Origin: Microbotryum silenes-acaulis
Lineage: Eukaryota; Basidiomycota; Microbotryomycetes; Microbotryales; Microbotryaceae
Reading direction: 5' to 3'
Length of the DNA: 64,000 bases
Assembly: GCA_003665825.1 (NCBI GenBank)
Contig: QPFY01000002.1
Location: forward strand, 558,001 to 622,000
The notes beneath the pieces were generated by a model that was not told the origin of the DNA, did not search any database, and worked only from the letters and a program-made list of their open reading frames with translations. A program made the translations under genes and the position numbers. Shown piece by piece: positions 10,858-22,646 of the stretch (positions within the stretch are counted from its first letter, which is position 1; each line of letters begins with the position of its first letter).

Positions 10858-11690
10858 TTCTGTTGATCGGCCGTCAACGGAATAGGTGTAGCGGAGAGAG
10901 TCCTCGGATGCGCCTGTTGCGACCCCCACGTCGTCGGCGCGGACAGGAGGTGGACGTTTTTGCCTTTTAAAGCGATCGTTTCAACTGAGACAGGACGAGA
11001 CGGGGTCGAAGTGGCAAGCGCGGTTTCGTGCTTATCAGCATAGCCGTGTGAATGGCCCATACTCCAGTCGAGCTGACGTGGTTCCGCACAGACTGAGGTA
11101 GGTATGCCTGCGGAATCGGGATGCCACTCTTTGCATGTCCGTGAGGCTGGAACCTGGGATATTGCCGGGCGGAATTCTGGAACCTCACGGGACCGAAAAG
11201 TTTCGCTTTCCCGCTGAACGAATCGACCACGTGCACGGACGTGCTCTGCACGAACCGCTCGTGGAGTCGGCTCGGATGATCGAATAGATAATTGGAAGAG
11301 TTTTCAGTGATGATGAATGCACCGATGCTTAGGCAGCAACCGCTACGGTAGGACCGACCGTCAGCGCAACGCTGCTGTATATGGAAGCCATAAAATTTGC
11401 AGACGCTTGCCGTTCTGCGCCTACAGCCCTTGGAGCCCGGAGGCTCGGGAAGTGGGAATTCAAGCCCAACAGTGTTACCAACCTTCAGTAGCCATATTCA
11501 TTCTCATTTCCTCTTCATGCAGACTGTACACACCCCGCGATTGATACCGGGCCACCGTCACAACAATTATCCTCCTCAAGCCCAGCGCGCCTACCGCAAG
11601 ACACGTCAAATTACGGGTTACATTACAACAAAAGATATTGCGATGCGAGTTACAAAATCGTCGTGAATGTCCGACATTGCGAGGAGGAGT
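10858..11690. other. Non-coding spacer between the mannosidase pair
   Basis: This 833-bp stretch should contain the promoter of the first mannosidase copy and the 3' flank of the second. The short open frames on either strand lack splice continuity with either gene and resemble no family I know. I see no repeat or RNA gene in it. Confidence 0.6.
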
Positions 11691-14600
11691 CTAATCCTCC
11701 TGAGAGAGAACCGGAACGAGGTGACTGAAAGCGGCGGCTTGCTGGACCCTCGACCACAGCTGAGGTCGCGTGCCTTCTCCGATTCGACTTTGAAAGCCTT
11801 GCTGCTTGGGCTCGCCCGGCCCCGTCCAAAACCTTGGCGGCTCCTGACCCGGCGCCGTGGGAAGTCTGAAAGGATGCGCCTCGGTGCTGAACACGTACTG
11901 GTCGAGAGACAACAGCTCGCGGTCGGAAAAGAGCAAGTAAAAGTACTTGAGCGTCTCAGCGAGAACATAGGACTCCTGCACATCAAGTTGACGTGGTTCG
12001 ACAGGTTGGAACACGTCATCTATGCCAGCGAAGCCATACTCCACGATCGCCACAGCGGACCAGTCGACAAAGATACGCCATCCCATGTCTTGCCACTTGC
12101 GATCGCCTGTGAGTCGCCACATTTGGAAGATGGACTCAATCGTTTCGGGTCGACCGGCAAAGTGGGTTGCAGTGTGACGGACGCCAGTAGGCTTGCCCCT
12201 TGGTTCGCGAACCTTGGTCCCATCGGCTCGGGTCTGAACCCTGAATCGATCAGGATCATCGCCCTTGTAGAACGTCAAAGACTCTGGCATCAAGCCCGTG
12301 GGGGTCGATTCGTAGGCCCAATTGCACGTTTCGGTGTACTCCTTCCCCATTTCCACGTCCTTGGGTCGAGCCAACAACTTGCCTCCAACGGCAAGCATCC
12401 CCCCGGCGAAGCAGGAGAGGTGCTGCAGCGTGGGTCGAAGCTCGGCATTGAACTCGCCAATGTTGGTCAGGTGGTCCTGGCCGGGGAGCACATCCACAGC
12501 CCGTATGAGGTATTCGTAGGCCGAGTCGATGACCTCGCGATACATGCGGGCGTACTGGGCGTCCGGCCCATAATTGCCAAGCAAATGTGCCATTTTTATC
12601 TGAGAAGGTGGTAGCAAGCGATGTGAGCACAGCGACTAGCTAGCTAGCACAAAGGGGTCGAAGGCACGACATTTCCAGAGTGCCCCAAGCTTAGCAGAGA
12701 CTGACCAGATACTCGTAGTAAGAGTCTGAAGCGGCACCGAAACTGTACACGTCCGACAACCACTCGGGTCTGCTGGTATCGATGAAGGACGGGAGCAACT
12801 GTCCCAATCGCGCACCCTGGCGCGCGCCATGCATCTTGCCGCGGGGGAATCGGGTGTCGAGGGTGTCCATGGTCCTCTGCACAGCCTGGAAGTACGTCTC
12901 GTCCCCCGAGATCATGCTGAGGCGCGTGAACTCGAGACTGAGGGATCCGACTTCAGCGAGCGACGTGCGACCTGGGCGAGTTCCATCCGGGTTTGTGCCA
13001 GGCTCGTAGTGACCCTTGGGGGCGCCAAAATCGGTGTTGAGCGCTGGGAGGAGCCAATCGCCAAGTTCAATCGCACGAGTAAGCATGAGCGGGTCGTTGG
13101 AGAGGTCGTACGCCGAGATCAGACCCCCGAGGTAGCGAATAACGGTCTCAAACAAGGGCATTGCTTTCTGTGGCTTCGCTTGACTGCCACTAGGACCTCG
13201 AGGGGGCGAGCGCGGTCGTGCAGCGGTGGGGAGGTCCATGTCGTCGAGCCTGGGGAGTGTGTCGGAGAAGCTCAGGGGGGCCAAAAGGTAGGAAAAGTCG
13301 ACCGCCGAGACATGTTCGCGCGCTAAGTTGTACTCCTCATTCAGGCCCATGATGAGCAAGGTGTCGAGGCTGTCGACGATGGTCGCCCCCCAGCCGTTGT
13401 AGCGATCGGAGTAGCTACCTGAGACGGGCGCAACTTCGTCGTGCCCCCACTGCTTCTTGTAGCCCTCCCATGCGTGCATGAAAGCTCGCTTAACCCATTC
13501 CCTTCGGCGTGTCTCTTCCGTTACCCGCTTCTTTGACATGTCGATCTTGCCCGCGTATTGGACTTTGGGCCGCTTCGCGCTCCGTCCGAATGCCCCGGGT
13601 TTGCCCAAGTCGCCGACCTTGAATTGAGGCTTCTTCCAGCCCTCGTGCGAGAGCCTGAGCTCACTCCGCGGAACCTGCAGCGGCCTTCCCGTGTGTTCGT
13701 CGAACAAGGCAGGCTTGAGATACCGGATCCCTGCCGGCGGCTTGCGTTTGGGGTTGTGGAGATTCGCCTGACGCCCCAATTCGCGCGTGTACTCGTACGC
13801 CTTGACAACGTACTGTTGTGGAGGAAACGTCTGCTCCGATAACGGGTCGTGGGCCCGACCGCCAGCAAAGCGCTCCTCCGCCAACCATGCTCGACCCTTC
13901 CATTCGTCGGGAAGTCGAGACCAGGGATCCGGCCAAGTCGGCGGGATCAGCCTCGTCCTCGACGCATACCTCGTGTACTCCTGGTCGAGCGGCAATCCGA
14001 GTATCTGTTCGCCCGTCAATAGTCCATCGTCGAGATTGTTCACTTTTGTCGGGCGTTTGATCGTGTTTTTGACAGGCTCGGCGACGCCATTGTCGCCCAA
14101 ATTTCGGTCATAGGGAAATCTTGGAGGGGGGCCTCCGAACGGGTGTCTCGGGTGTCCAAAGGGCCCGTGTCGAGGTCTGAAAAAGTGGCTATGGCTGTCG
14201 TAAGAAATTTTCAGTCGTCAACTCAGAGTCCATACATCCCGTTTTGCGAAGCACATGTCGGACGCAAAGACACATGGTTGGGCTGAAAATCGAGACACTG
14301 CTCCGGTCCCGCAACTCACACGATGTACACGAGGCAAACGCATCCAAACATGGACAGGGCACGCATAAGCTTGGTATTGGAGTTCAGTCGAGTCCAACCC
14401 AAGGAATAAGGCTGAGAGGTCTGCGGGTAACGCTCGAAAGTCTGACCATTGACATTGGCATTGCCGATGCCGATGCGAGAGGTCGGGAGCAGCAATGACT
14501 CGTTCGAGATATGCGACGCCGGCGGGGCGTAAGTGTAGGGTGATCGACCGTAGCCAGGGTGGTAGTGGTAGTCGTCGTCGGTCGAAAGGCTACTCTCGCC

Positions 14601-14741
14601 TCGATAGCTACCGAAGCCGAGCGGAGGTCGGGGAGGGAACGACGACAGCGACATGGTCGACATCGACGCGGCCGAAGGGCCAGTGACGTCACTGTAGACT
14701 CTACGCGGTGGCAGCGCCTCGTCATCGTCAAGGATGGTCAT
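11691..14741 (-). CDS. GH47 class I alpha-1,2-mannosidase copy 2, intact
   Basis: Three exons, 14320-14741, 12706-14176 and 11691-12599, join in frame to 933 aa. The protein is a type II membrane enzyme: a Ser/Pro/Tyr-rich cytosolic tail, a signal anchor near residues 126-141 (MRALSMFGCVCLVYIV), a stem of about 230 residues, and the GH47 domain from about residue 370 (RREWVKRAFMHAWEGYK) to about 915 (STEAHPF). Motifs include GWGATIVDSLDTLLIMGL, YLGGLISAYDLSND, HLSCFAGGMLAVG, TGLMPES and RPETIES. The third exon begins IKMAHLLG, the same junction as in copy 1, and both copies share KVQY(A/T)G(K/R)IDM before the domain, so they arose by tandem duplication. It should act in N-glycan trimming in the early secretory pathway. 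Confidence 0.9.
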
Positions 14742-15944
14742 CGTTGCTGCACTGAACGGTCAGACCTAGATCCCGAATTCGTTCAATGCTACTGTGAGCT
14801 CCAGCGAGTGAGCCGCGTAGCTCACAGCGCTCACACGGTGGTGACGCATCGACGGGTTGTGAGCCGAGCTCGACGCGGACGAGCTCCGATTTGAAGGCCT
14901 TGAGCCGTTATTACCGCATCATCCCTGGACGAAATCATGATGCTATTAACATGAGACTCTAATATTATTGTACAGACGCTTTTCAGGTATTGTAACACTA
15001 CAACTTTTTGTTAGTAGTAGTTGAAACCCTAGGGAAGGAAAGTGCCAAAACCGGCGTCGCCTCAGACCTGCTCATGAGGTGGTTGAAAGTCGATTTGGGC
15101 AGAGGCTTAGTGCCGTCCACGCAAGTCGCTAGACTGTTATTAAAATACATTAGATATAATAAATAAATAAAGACGAGTCGGCCTCTGCATCGTCGGCGCA
15201 AATTTCACAATCCCAACACACTTGCGCATTTCATTTCAGAGGTGAGACTCCAAGATGTCAAATGCCAGATAGCACAGCACACATTCAGAGATGGTGAATC
15301 TGATTCTCTTTCCTGCATCCCTGTTCTGTATGTTAGATGATGCAGGCGGTGCACAGCTAAAATCCCAACTTCACGAAGATTATCTTTTAGAAGGGCACAT
15401 CACGCGCGAAAACTGATCGTAGTTCGCGCGGTAGAATGGTGGAAACGGTAGGTGGACACGTTTTGAACTAGACGCCAATTCAGTGAGAGCTAATGTAGTC
15501 GAGTATTCGTCGCAGACAGGATACCCTGTACAAAAAAGCTCGTGAGCAGCTAATTGAAACCGGTCGCTGAGCCTGGGCCTCGCCTCTCCCGCCGATTTCG
15601 AGACGATCAACGACCCCGAGGTCAGGGCGAAATACAGTACGTTCTACATCCAACTAGCATTGCTTTCCACCAGATTATGCTCGTCGCGCCGTCGCGCGTC
15701 CCTCGTGTTGGCTCACGATGTGATTCGTGGCAAGTTCGTACCACAGCAACTTCATCGTCGGGACACCTCGCATTCGGTACATGGCAAGGGCGTTGCAATA
15801 TAACGGAGCGAAAGAAAGGGAGGACTAGAAGATTGGTCTCTGTGCTGCTACTCTGTGCATACCGAGCTGTTACCTACGCAGCTGTAGGCTCCACTTCGGC
15901 TCTCTCACTCTGGCGCGTCAAGAAATTCGGCGCCTCCGTCGGAC

Positions 15945-16313
15945 TCAGACGACGTCACGCCGATGATAGCGCAGGGGCGGAGAGGACGAGACATGACGAT
16001 TCAATAAGATGCTAGATGATCCGTTTGGTGCATTGCGAGTCAAAGGAGAAGCGAGAAATACGGATCGCAGGTGTCCCGACGGTGTGGAAGAGGCTGTAGT
16101 ACTAGAAGACGACGACGCGTCCACTGCGTCGCCGGTGGCTGTGCCAGTCGCGTCGATCAAGACCAAGTAGTCAAGTTGCGATAATAAATGCGATGCCATC
16201 CCCATCTCCTGCATAAATGAGTGGTTGAAGCCTGCATAAGTAAAATTCTGCAGCGCATAATCCGTGTCTTCGATCTCGAGCTGGACTTGATCGCGCTCTT
16301 CAAGTTCGGTATG
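15945..16313 (-). pseudogene. Orphan 3' exon or gene relic
   Basis: A minus-strand frame follows a possible acceptor (ccccctag) and runs 122 codons to a stop at 15945-15947. It begins HTELEERDQVQLEIEDTDYA and continues through a hydrophobic helix-like part (ASHLLSQLDYLVLIDATG), then turns Ser/Thr-rich. The ordered first half looks like real protein, but no upstream exon or start was found, so this may be a decayed gene end. The family is not recognised. Confidence 0.3.
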
Positions 16314-16414
16314 CTAGGGGGCCACTCAGTCGCAGTTGGTTGAGGCCTAGCGCCTAGCGCCAACGGATCAATCGAATCGCCGCTCGCTGCCTACAGTCTC
16401 CTCTCAGCTTCTGA

Positions 16415-16461
16415 GCTAAGCTCGACGCCCTTCCCAGAGGGAGGGCTTAGTTGAGCTTAGC
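16415..16461. repeat. Nested inverted repeat, potential hairpin
   Basis: Outer arms GCTAAGCTC (16415-16423) and GAGCTTAGC (16453-16461) are perfect reverse complements. Inner arms GCCCTTCCC (16427-16435) and GGGAGGGC (16439-16446) pair with one missing base around an AGA loop. The word cttctgagc is also repeated on both sides. It lies in the non-coding stretch about 530 bp upstream of the HMG-box gene start. Confidence 0.75.
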
Positions 16462-16988
16462 TTCTGAGCATTCTGAGCCCACCGACTATAAGTGCTGACC
16501 AAACCAGCCGCACGCTCGCGGGGGTTCAGTGCCAAATGGCCTATACCGACACTAAACCGAGAAGGCAGATTTCAGGCTGAAGCGGTTTTAATAAATAAAA
16601 AACCGGCCGTGGGTAATGCCACACTTTGGGACTTGACCGTCGACACTTGAGAACTTGCTCGAAATTTCCGGTCACATAAGTAAAGGGCGGGAAAGCGCGC
16701 AATATGGCGCTAAAGTGGAGGCCGGCTCATAAATGCGGGCAAATTGCGTCGTTTCAAAAAGCAACCCGCAACTAGCCCCGCGCCCGCGCACCTTTGCCTT
16801 TGCTCGCCTTTGCAAAGCAAAAGCGCTCGCCCCCTCCCTCCCTCCGCCCGCTCACCTGGCTAATCCTCGTCGCCTCGACTTTGCTAATCGTCCATTACAA
16901 CCCACCGTCGCACGTCGTCGACTTGCCAGTCTCGCCAAGTCCCAAACTTCCCATCAACCCCGACGGAACTCTACCCACCCGCTGCACC

Positions 16989-18529
16989 ATGTCGGACAAG
17001 AGACAGGCTGTAAGTTGTGGTTTCGAGCCCTTGTCTGACGTTTGTTTTTTCACCCCCGTTGCGTGCTCGTCGTCTGTCGTCCAGCCTCCCATCGCGGTCT
17101 CGCCCTCTTAGCCAGCCTTTGCCGAGCTCGTTGGCCCGGCGCCGTCGTCGCGCCTGCGCTTGTTGTGCCACCCCTGCCGTGCCGTGAGCGGATCGCGGGC
17201 GCGTGCCTCCCCCACGCCGTCGCGATGAGGATAAACAATCGGCTTTCTCGACGCGTCGATGCAAGAAGCCCCCGAGACACAGTCGTGTAACGAGATCATA
17301 TTCAATTTCCATCGCATGGACTGACCTTCAAGTTTCCTCATATTCTCTTTATTATGTAGCTCGCCAACGCCTACGTCGAGCTCGCCTCGTCGCTCACCCG
17401 CGCTGCGAACGCGGCCGATGCCTACGCCAGAGAACTCGGCGTCGCCGCTACGCCCGCCCAGCTCGAGGCTCTCGTAGCCAACCCTCCCAACCTTCCTTTT
17501 TACGGAGCCAAACATGGCAGCAAGGTATGTCTCACACTTGTTATCGACTCTTGTTGCTGCAGGCCGCCACCTTGGCAGCGCTCTCGAAATCGAAGCTGAC
17601 TATGTTTATCCCTCTGCCGGTCACGTGCTACCGCCTCAGGCCGCCGCTGGCTCCGACGACGAAGAGGACGGAGAGGGCAAGAGCAAGAAGAAGCTCAAGG
17701 TCAAGAAGGTCAAGGACCCCAATGCCCCCAAGCGTCCTGCTTCGGCCTACATCGAGTTTCAGAACTCCGTTCGTGAACGATTTCGCACGGCGGCGCCAGA
17801 GGCTACCTACCAAGAGATCTTGAGGAAGATCTCGGGGATCTGGCAAGCCATGTCCGACGACGAGAAAAAGGTTGGTTGACAATCGTCTAGTCGTTCTCGG
17901 TCGAAGCGATCGTGTCCGCGGATGTTGACATGCTGCGAGGGGACTATTGTTTTTGCGCAGCAATGGAACGACATCACCGCCGAGAAGACGCTCGAGTACG
18001 AGGAGGCCAAGAAGCACTACAAGCCCGTTGAAGGTGCCGAAGCTGTCGCGGCCCTCCCCGCCGTCATCACCGTGGGCAAGGACGGCAAGGAATACACCGG
18101 CAAAAAGCGCGGACGCAAGTCCAACGCCGAGAAGGCCGCCGAGGCCGCGCACGGACTCGTCGACACAAACGGCAACATCGATGTCGCGACCGGCGGAATC
18201 CTTGCCTCGGGCTCTGGCGACAAGAAGAAGACGCCCAAGTCGAGCAAGAAGCACAAGGATGCTGCTCCCGTAGGTCCCTTTGTCATCGTCGCCCACCGAT
18301 CCCAAGCGACTGATGTCGTTCCGCTACTTTGCTCTTTGCCCAACATTCTTCGTGATTCTCTGATCGCCTCCTACAGGCTCCTTCCGAGAGCGAGGAAAGT
18401 GAGTCCGACTCGGATGACTCGTCGGAGGAAGAGGAGGAAGTCGCTCCCCCGCCCAAGAAGTCGCCCGTCTCCAAGAAGGGCAAGGCGCTGCCGGAGGAGA
18501 AGCCCAAATCGAAGAAGGCCAAGCACTGA
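16989..18529 (+). CDS. HMG-box chromatin protein
   Basis: Five exons, 16989-17009, 17360-17524, 17640-17870, 17961-18269 and 18377-18529, join in phase 0 to 292 aa. A helical N-terminal region (LANAYVELASSLTRAANAAD) and a Lys-rich linker precede one HMG box at residues about 87-160, starting DPNAPKRPASAYIEF and split by an intron after SDDEKK. The tail holds a GKKRGRKSN basic patch, an acidic SESEESESDSDDSSEEEEE run, and a basic end. HMG boxes bend DNA non-specifically. The two-part layout with one clear box and a long basic/acidic tail recalls the Hmo1/Nhp6 group, but I would not assign an ortholog. The first intron is long (350 nt) and follows a 21-nt coding exon, common in highly expressed fungal genes. 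Confidence 0.87.
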
Positions 18530-19786
18530 AAGCCTTGTCCTCATCTCCTGACGGAAGCGCTGTTGTAAGGTGATCCAGTCTATATGTTGTGATCTGGGGG
18601 GCGACTGAGGCAGCGTGTCGTAGGGCGAACATGTGCGATGCGTGATGTGGGATCTGCGCAAACAATAATGTCAATTTCTAGTACCCGATGCCACAGAATT
18701 GCGACGATCTGTATGAGGTGTTTTTCTTTTTGCTTTCGAGTTGTGGCATGGGTAGCTCTTCTTTCTCGCTAGTGAATGACGAGCATTTAGTTTCCTAATC
18801 TGAGCTCAGTGTTGCGTTCTCGACAGGGGCTCGTCCGCTTGCGATGAGTAGTCTCCGCGATTCCGCGAGCGAAACCGTCGGGCACTAGAACGTTGATCGA
18901 AGCCCGCTCTTTATCCCTTTATGCGCAAAATTGGGACACGCCTTGCCAACTTACGTGGGTAGACTTTATACTCGAGGAAGGAAGGGCCGCCGGCGACGGG
19001 CTCTCGCCAGTGATGCCGAGCCGATTACGATATCACGCCAAACCATGGCCAAATGAGAGCTGGAATCAACGACACCGAACGCCTTTTGTCAGACAAACTC
19101 CTGCGAAGCGCCTCGAGGTCGAGCTTGCGTTGATCGGGGCTGAATACCCTTCGGGCCGAGTGTCCATCGACGTTCCATGAGGTGCGCATGCACCACGGAT
19201 TGAGAATCCAAGTCCGCTCACGTGACGCGACCTTGCGCTGCCTCGCGAGACCTCGTGCCTTGCGACAGCTCGTGCCTCGCGCGACGACGTCAGCTGCTCG
19301 AGCGCAGAAAGGTTCCCTCACACTACCTGGGACACCTTCGCTCGACCAACCACAGCCTACCACATCAAGTATTCGCGCTCACTCCTCTGCTACCGACGGG
19401 ATAGTTTGCTCCACTACCCTTTCGACCTGTCTCGCATCTTCTGTAGGGTACGTTGTGCCTCACTGCTTTCTCCGCGGGCCCCGGCGACTGGCCCTTGTTG
19501 ATCCCATTCGACTCCGGTGAATCATCGTCTACGTCGAGCCTCCAGGCCCCAAGTCGCTTCCCCTACATCACCAAACCCACATTGGAGTGCTATTGAAATA
19601 TAAACGTAAGAGTGGTGCTGTTGGTGAGTGGACTCCTGGGCGAACTGTTGCATGGCATGTCATTGAACAGAGTCGACGCTGACCTTGAGCTCGCACGCTC
19701 GCGATCGTGTCAATCACTTGGCTACGTAAACGATCCTGTCGCACGACCCAGTCGTAGAGAGTTCAGCGATCGGCTTCAGCAATACG
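18530..19786. other. Intergenic region upstream of the serine-rich membrane protein
   Basis: In 1,257 bp I see no open frame with splice continuity or family resemblance. It should contain the 3' UTR of the HMG-box gene and the promoter and leader of the next gene. A further 5' coding exon of the downstream gene cannot be excluded. Confidence 0.5.
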
Positions 19787-22477
19787 ATGGCATCCACATC
19801 ATCTCGCTACCTTCGCTCGGCTCGTACATTCAGTGGCGACAGCGACGAACACTCGCCAGCGCAGCCGCCACGGAGGCAGTCTCGCGAACGCAAGGCGCCC
19901 CTTCGGAGACCGACGCCGACTTTGGCTCACTCACGGGAGAGCTCCAACGAAGGTGATTCCGAGTCGTCCCACCCTGGCCGTAACGAATTCAAATCCCTCG
20001 ATCAGGAATCAGCAGATGCCTACACCCGGCTGCAACGCCCAGGCTCGAGCGGATTCATCCGAGCCGAGACTCTGCCGAGATGTTCGCCCTCGACCGCGTC
20101 GTCCATGTCCTCCATCGGCAGCTCGTTCGATCTCGCCGATTCTCCCGCCGCTTCCCTCTTCTTTTCGCCTCCGCCGATCCAGCAGGCCCAGAACGCGACG
20201 TTTGATAAGGAAAATGTTCCGAATCGAAGACGAATGGCCGGGCCTCGCAAACTCGACCTCGAACTCCAGGATCGTCCGCAGGAGACGATGGTCGTAGCAG
20301 AACCTCGATCCGCCAACGCCATGTTGCAACATGTGCGCGTCAAGGCGTCACCGTCCACATTTGGATTCCCCTTCGCTTCGTCCATACTTGCGACCTCGGA
20401 CTCGTTCGCCGACTTGCGAGGACCGGCTAGTAGAACGTCCGTCCAGGATCACGCTAGGCCATCGGCGGCGACTCAAGGACGATCGGATCCGAGCCGCAGC
20501 GACAAGTCTGCCTCAAGCCATCGCCTAAGCAGTGATGTCGACCTGGACTTGAGCTTTGATTATCACCAAGAGCCCGAGATGGTCTTTGGTGACGAAGCAT
20601 CGATAGAGTCCGCATCCGCAGAATGGATTGGCATCGACATGACGGACCGTCCGGCCGAGCACGACGTTCCGGAAGGTGAACTGGTACGAAGCCCTAGTGG
20701 ACGCTTGTTGGGGACTCATAAAAAGCGCGTGAGAAGCGCTGTCGACCTACGAGGTCAGTTTAGGATGGCGGAAGCGGTGGCAATTCCGATGATCGAGGAC
20801 GTACCGACCGAAGAGGCGCTGGGCACGACGCAGGGGTTGCTAGTTGATGAAAGCACGCGCGCCCCTTCCGGGATCCCTGTGGGCACTTTTGGACGTCGCG
20901 TTTCAGCACCGATCAAGACAAAGCGGCCGACTTCATGGGGAAACGGCTTCGCCTTTAATCCGACGAACCCCTTGATGGTGCCTCTCCCCGACTCCCCCGG
21001 CTTCACGCCTTCGCCCTCGCCAACTCTTACAAACGAGTCCAAGACGTTGGCGGCACCGTTCCGCTTTCTTGAACGCGCTCGTAGTAGCGTACGGCTGGCC
21101 AGTCCATTGTCGACGCCGGTGTTGGGTCGGTCATCTGTCGACGTTAAGGGCAAAGGACGGGCCACACCTAACGAGAACCTCGTCGGCGTGAACGAATTCC
21201 TTCAGCAGCAAACAGAGGGAACCACGGCGCGGCGACAAAACTGGGCGAGCCAGTTGGCCCAGTCAGCGATGGTAAAATGGGGATCCCCTACGACCTCGAG
21301 CCACGAAGGCCGCAGTGCAACGCCAACGATGACCAAATTCCACTCGCCTCTGCCAATGTCGGTGTTCGATCATCCGCAGCATTCAGCATCGTCTGAAACG
21401 TTCGACACCGCCGAAACGACACCGATTCCTGATGTTGGACAGTTCGGAAAGCAACGAGGTGCTCGCTCAGACGTCGAAAATTTCGCTGTTTCAACGGCGC
21501 TCAAGCCCGCTGAAGATTTAGCCGGACTCGGAATCGCCTTCAACGCGTCCGACAACGAGGGCCGCTCCATCCGTCAGTCGCTAGCTTCGCGTCAAGCTCG
21601 GGCTCAGCCAAGCTCAGAGGTCGTGCGTCCATATGGTCACCGTACGATTCCATCCCTCTCCGTCACCCGCCCTATCGAAGACGGGCACGAGACCTCTTCC
21701 GTCACCTCGAGGGTTTCCGCAGTCGATCCGAGCGCATCTCGACGGAATTCCTGGCACTCGGGCCAGTATGGAGGCGCAATTCAAGGGTTTTCTGTGCCCT
21801 CAGTAGCTCGTAGACGATCGCTGTATGGGAACGAGGCTATCCATGTGCTCGTACCCCAGACGTCGCCCCACGGACGAATGGCCCCACAGACGGGGCCCGC
21901 TTCCCCACGTTTCTCCTTCACCTCTGCGCCTCTCCAACTCGTGAAGGCACACTGCCCACCCCCCGAAGTCGATGCGACGGCCGGACCTTCCATATCGGTA
22001 CAGGCACCCATCAACTCTTCGCTTCGTCACCGACGACCCCACTCAGTGGGATCCCTCGTCGAAGCCACCATCACTCGACCGGGACATTTCATAGAGACGA
22101 CCGTGCCGTCGAAACTGTTGTTCCTGGCCGGCTTTTTGCTTGGACCTTGGTGCTGGATCATTGGAGGGTGGTGGCTGCGGCCCTCGGATGGGGAGCTGAG
22201 AAGGACGAGAGGGACGAGGTGTCGAGAGGAAGGGTGCGCTTGCGGAATGATGGTGCCACAGGACCGACTGCGCGGGATCGCTCAACGACACTTCACCCAC
22301 AGTAGGGGGCTGAAGGCTCATTTCACGAGCGTCGTCGGAGGTGGTACTGATGAGTCGATCAAGTGGATGGGCCTGGATGAGTGGGTGTTTACGAACCGCG
22401 TTCTAGCCATCACGAGCGGAGTCGCCGTAGTGGTAGTGGTGGCGATTGCCATGTTTGAAGCGAGCATGGCTGCTTGA
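19787..22477 (+). CDS. Serine-rich protein with two C-terminal membrane segments
   Basis: A single open frame of 896 aa without introns, unusual beside its multi-exon neighbours. Residues 1 to about 770 are Ser/Pro/Arg-rich and predicted disordered, with many RxxS-type sites, so heavy phosphorylation is likely by inference. Near residue 776 there is a hydrophobic segment KLLFLAGFLLGPWCWIIGGW, then a basic Cys-containing loop (RCREEGCACG), and a second segment at about 872-893 (VLAITSGVAVVVVVAIAMF). The protein would sit in a membrane with a very long cytosolic N-terminus. The GPWCWIIGGWW motif looks conserved in character, but I cannot name the family. The gene is convergent with the PPR gene, 169 bp apart. 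Confidence 0.7.
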   Translation: MASTSSRYLRSARTFSGDSDEHSPAQPPRRQSRERKAPLRRPTPTLAHSRESSNEGDSESSHPGRNEFKSLDQESADAYTRLQRPGSSGFIRAETLPRCSPSTASSMSSIGSSFDLADSPAASLFFSPPPIQQAQNATFDKENVPNRRRMAGPRKLDLELQDRPQETMVVAEPRSANAMLQHVRVKASPSTFGFPFASSILATSDSFADLRGPASRTSVQDHARPSAATQGRSDPSRSDKSASSHRLSSDVDLDLSFDYHQEPEMVFGDEASIESASAEWIGIDMTDRPAEHDVPEGELVRSPSGRLLGTHKKRVRSAVDLRGQFRMAEAVAIPMIEDVPTEEALGTTQGLLVDESTRAPSGIPVGTFGRRVSAPIKTKRPTSWGNGFAFNPTNPLMVPLPDSPGFTPSPSPTLTNESKTLAAPFRFLERARSSVRLASPLSTPVLGRSSVDVKGKGRATPNENLVGVNEFLQQQTEGTTARRQNWASQLAQSAMVKWGSPTTSSHEGRSATPTMTKFHSPLPMSVFDHPQHSASSETFDTAETTPIPDVGQFGKQRGARSDVENFAVSTALKPAEDLAGLGIAFNASDNEGRSIRQSLASRQARAQPSSEVVRPYGHRTIPSLSVTRPIEDGHETSSVTSRVSAVDPSASRRNSWHSGQYGGAIQGFSVPSVARRRSLYGNEAIHVLVPQTSPHGRMAPQTGPASPRFSFTSAPLQLVKAHCPPPEVDATAGPSISVQAPINSSLRHRRPHSVGSLVEATITRPGHFIETTVPSKLLFLAGFLLGPWCWIIGGWWLRPSDGELRRTRGTRCREEGCACGMMVPQDRLRGIAQRHFTHSRGLKAHFTSVVGGGTDESIKWMGLDEWVFTNRVLAITSGVAVVVVVAIAMFEASMAA

Positions 22478-22646
22478 AATGAAGAGCTCGCTTCGCTGTC
22501 CGTCGCACCGCTAGCAGTGTCTGTAATGAGATCTGATCCCGGTCGGGAAATGCTGTCAAGAAACGGTGCGCTCGCTATATCCCAGTGTGCTCTCTCCTCA
22601 AGTATGCACTGCCAGATTTGCATTGCTTCAGGTACAATACAACAAT

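Larger units (their letters stand above)
14742..16988. other. 2.2-kb region with little coding content
   Basis: Between the mannosidase pair and the HMG gene I find no complete gene. An AT-rich patch lies at about 15135-15172 (attaaaatacattagatataat). A plus-strand fragment near 15590-15650 reads ADFETINDPEVRAKY before a gtacgt donor, and a minus-strand fragment is listed separately, so gene relics or unrecognised small exons are possible. The last 300 bp should hold the promoter of the HMG-box gene. Confidence 0.5.

Noticed and set aside
11667..12614. 315-codon plus-strand frame opposite the second mannosidase gene
   Set aside because: It is antisense to the GH47 frame, which carries all conserved motifs. 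Long antisense frames are expected with this codon bias.
15530..15650. Plus-strand fragments LYKKAREQLIETG and ADFETINDPEVRAKY
   Set aside because: They are in different frames, interrupted by stops, with no joining splice sites or start codon, so no gene is claimed.
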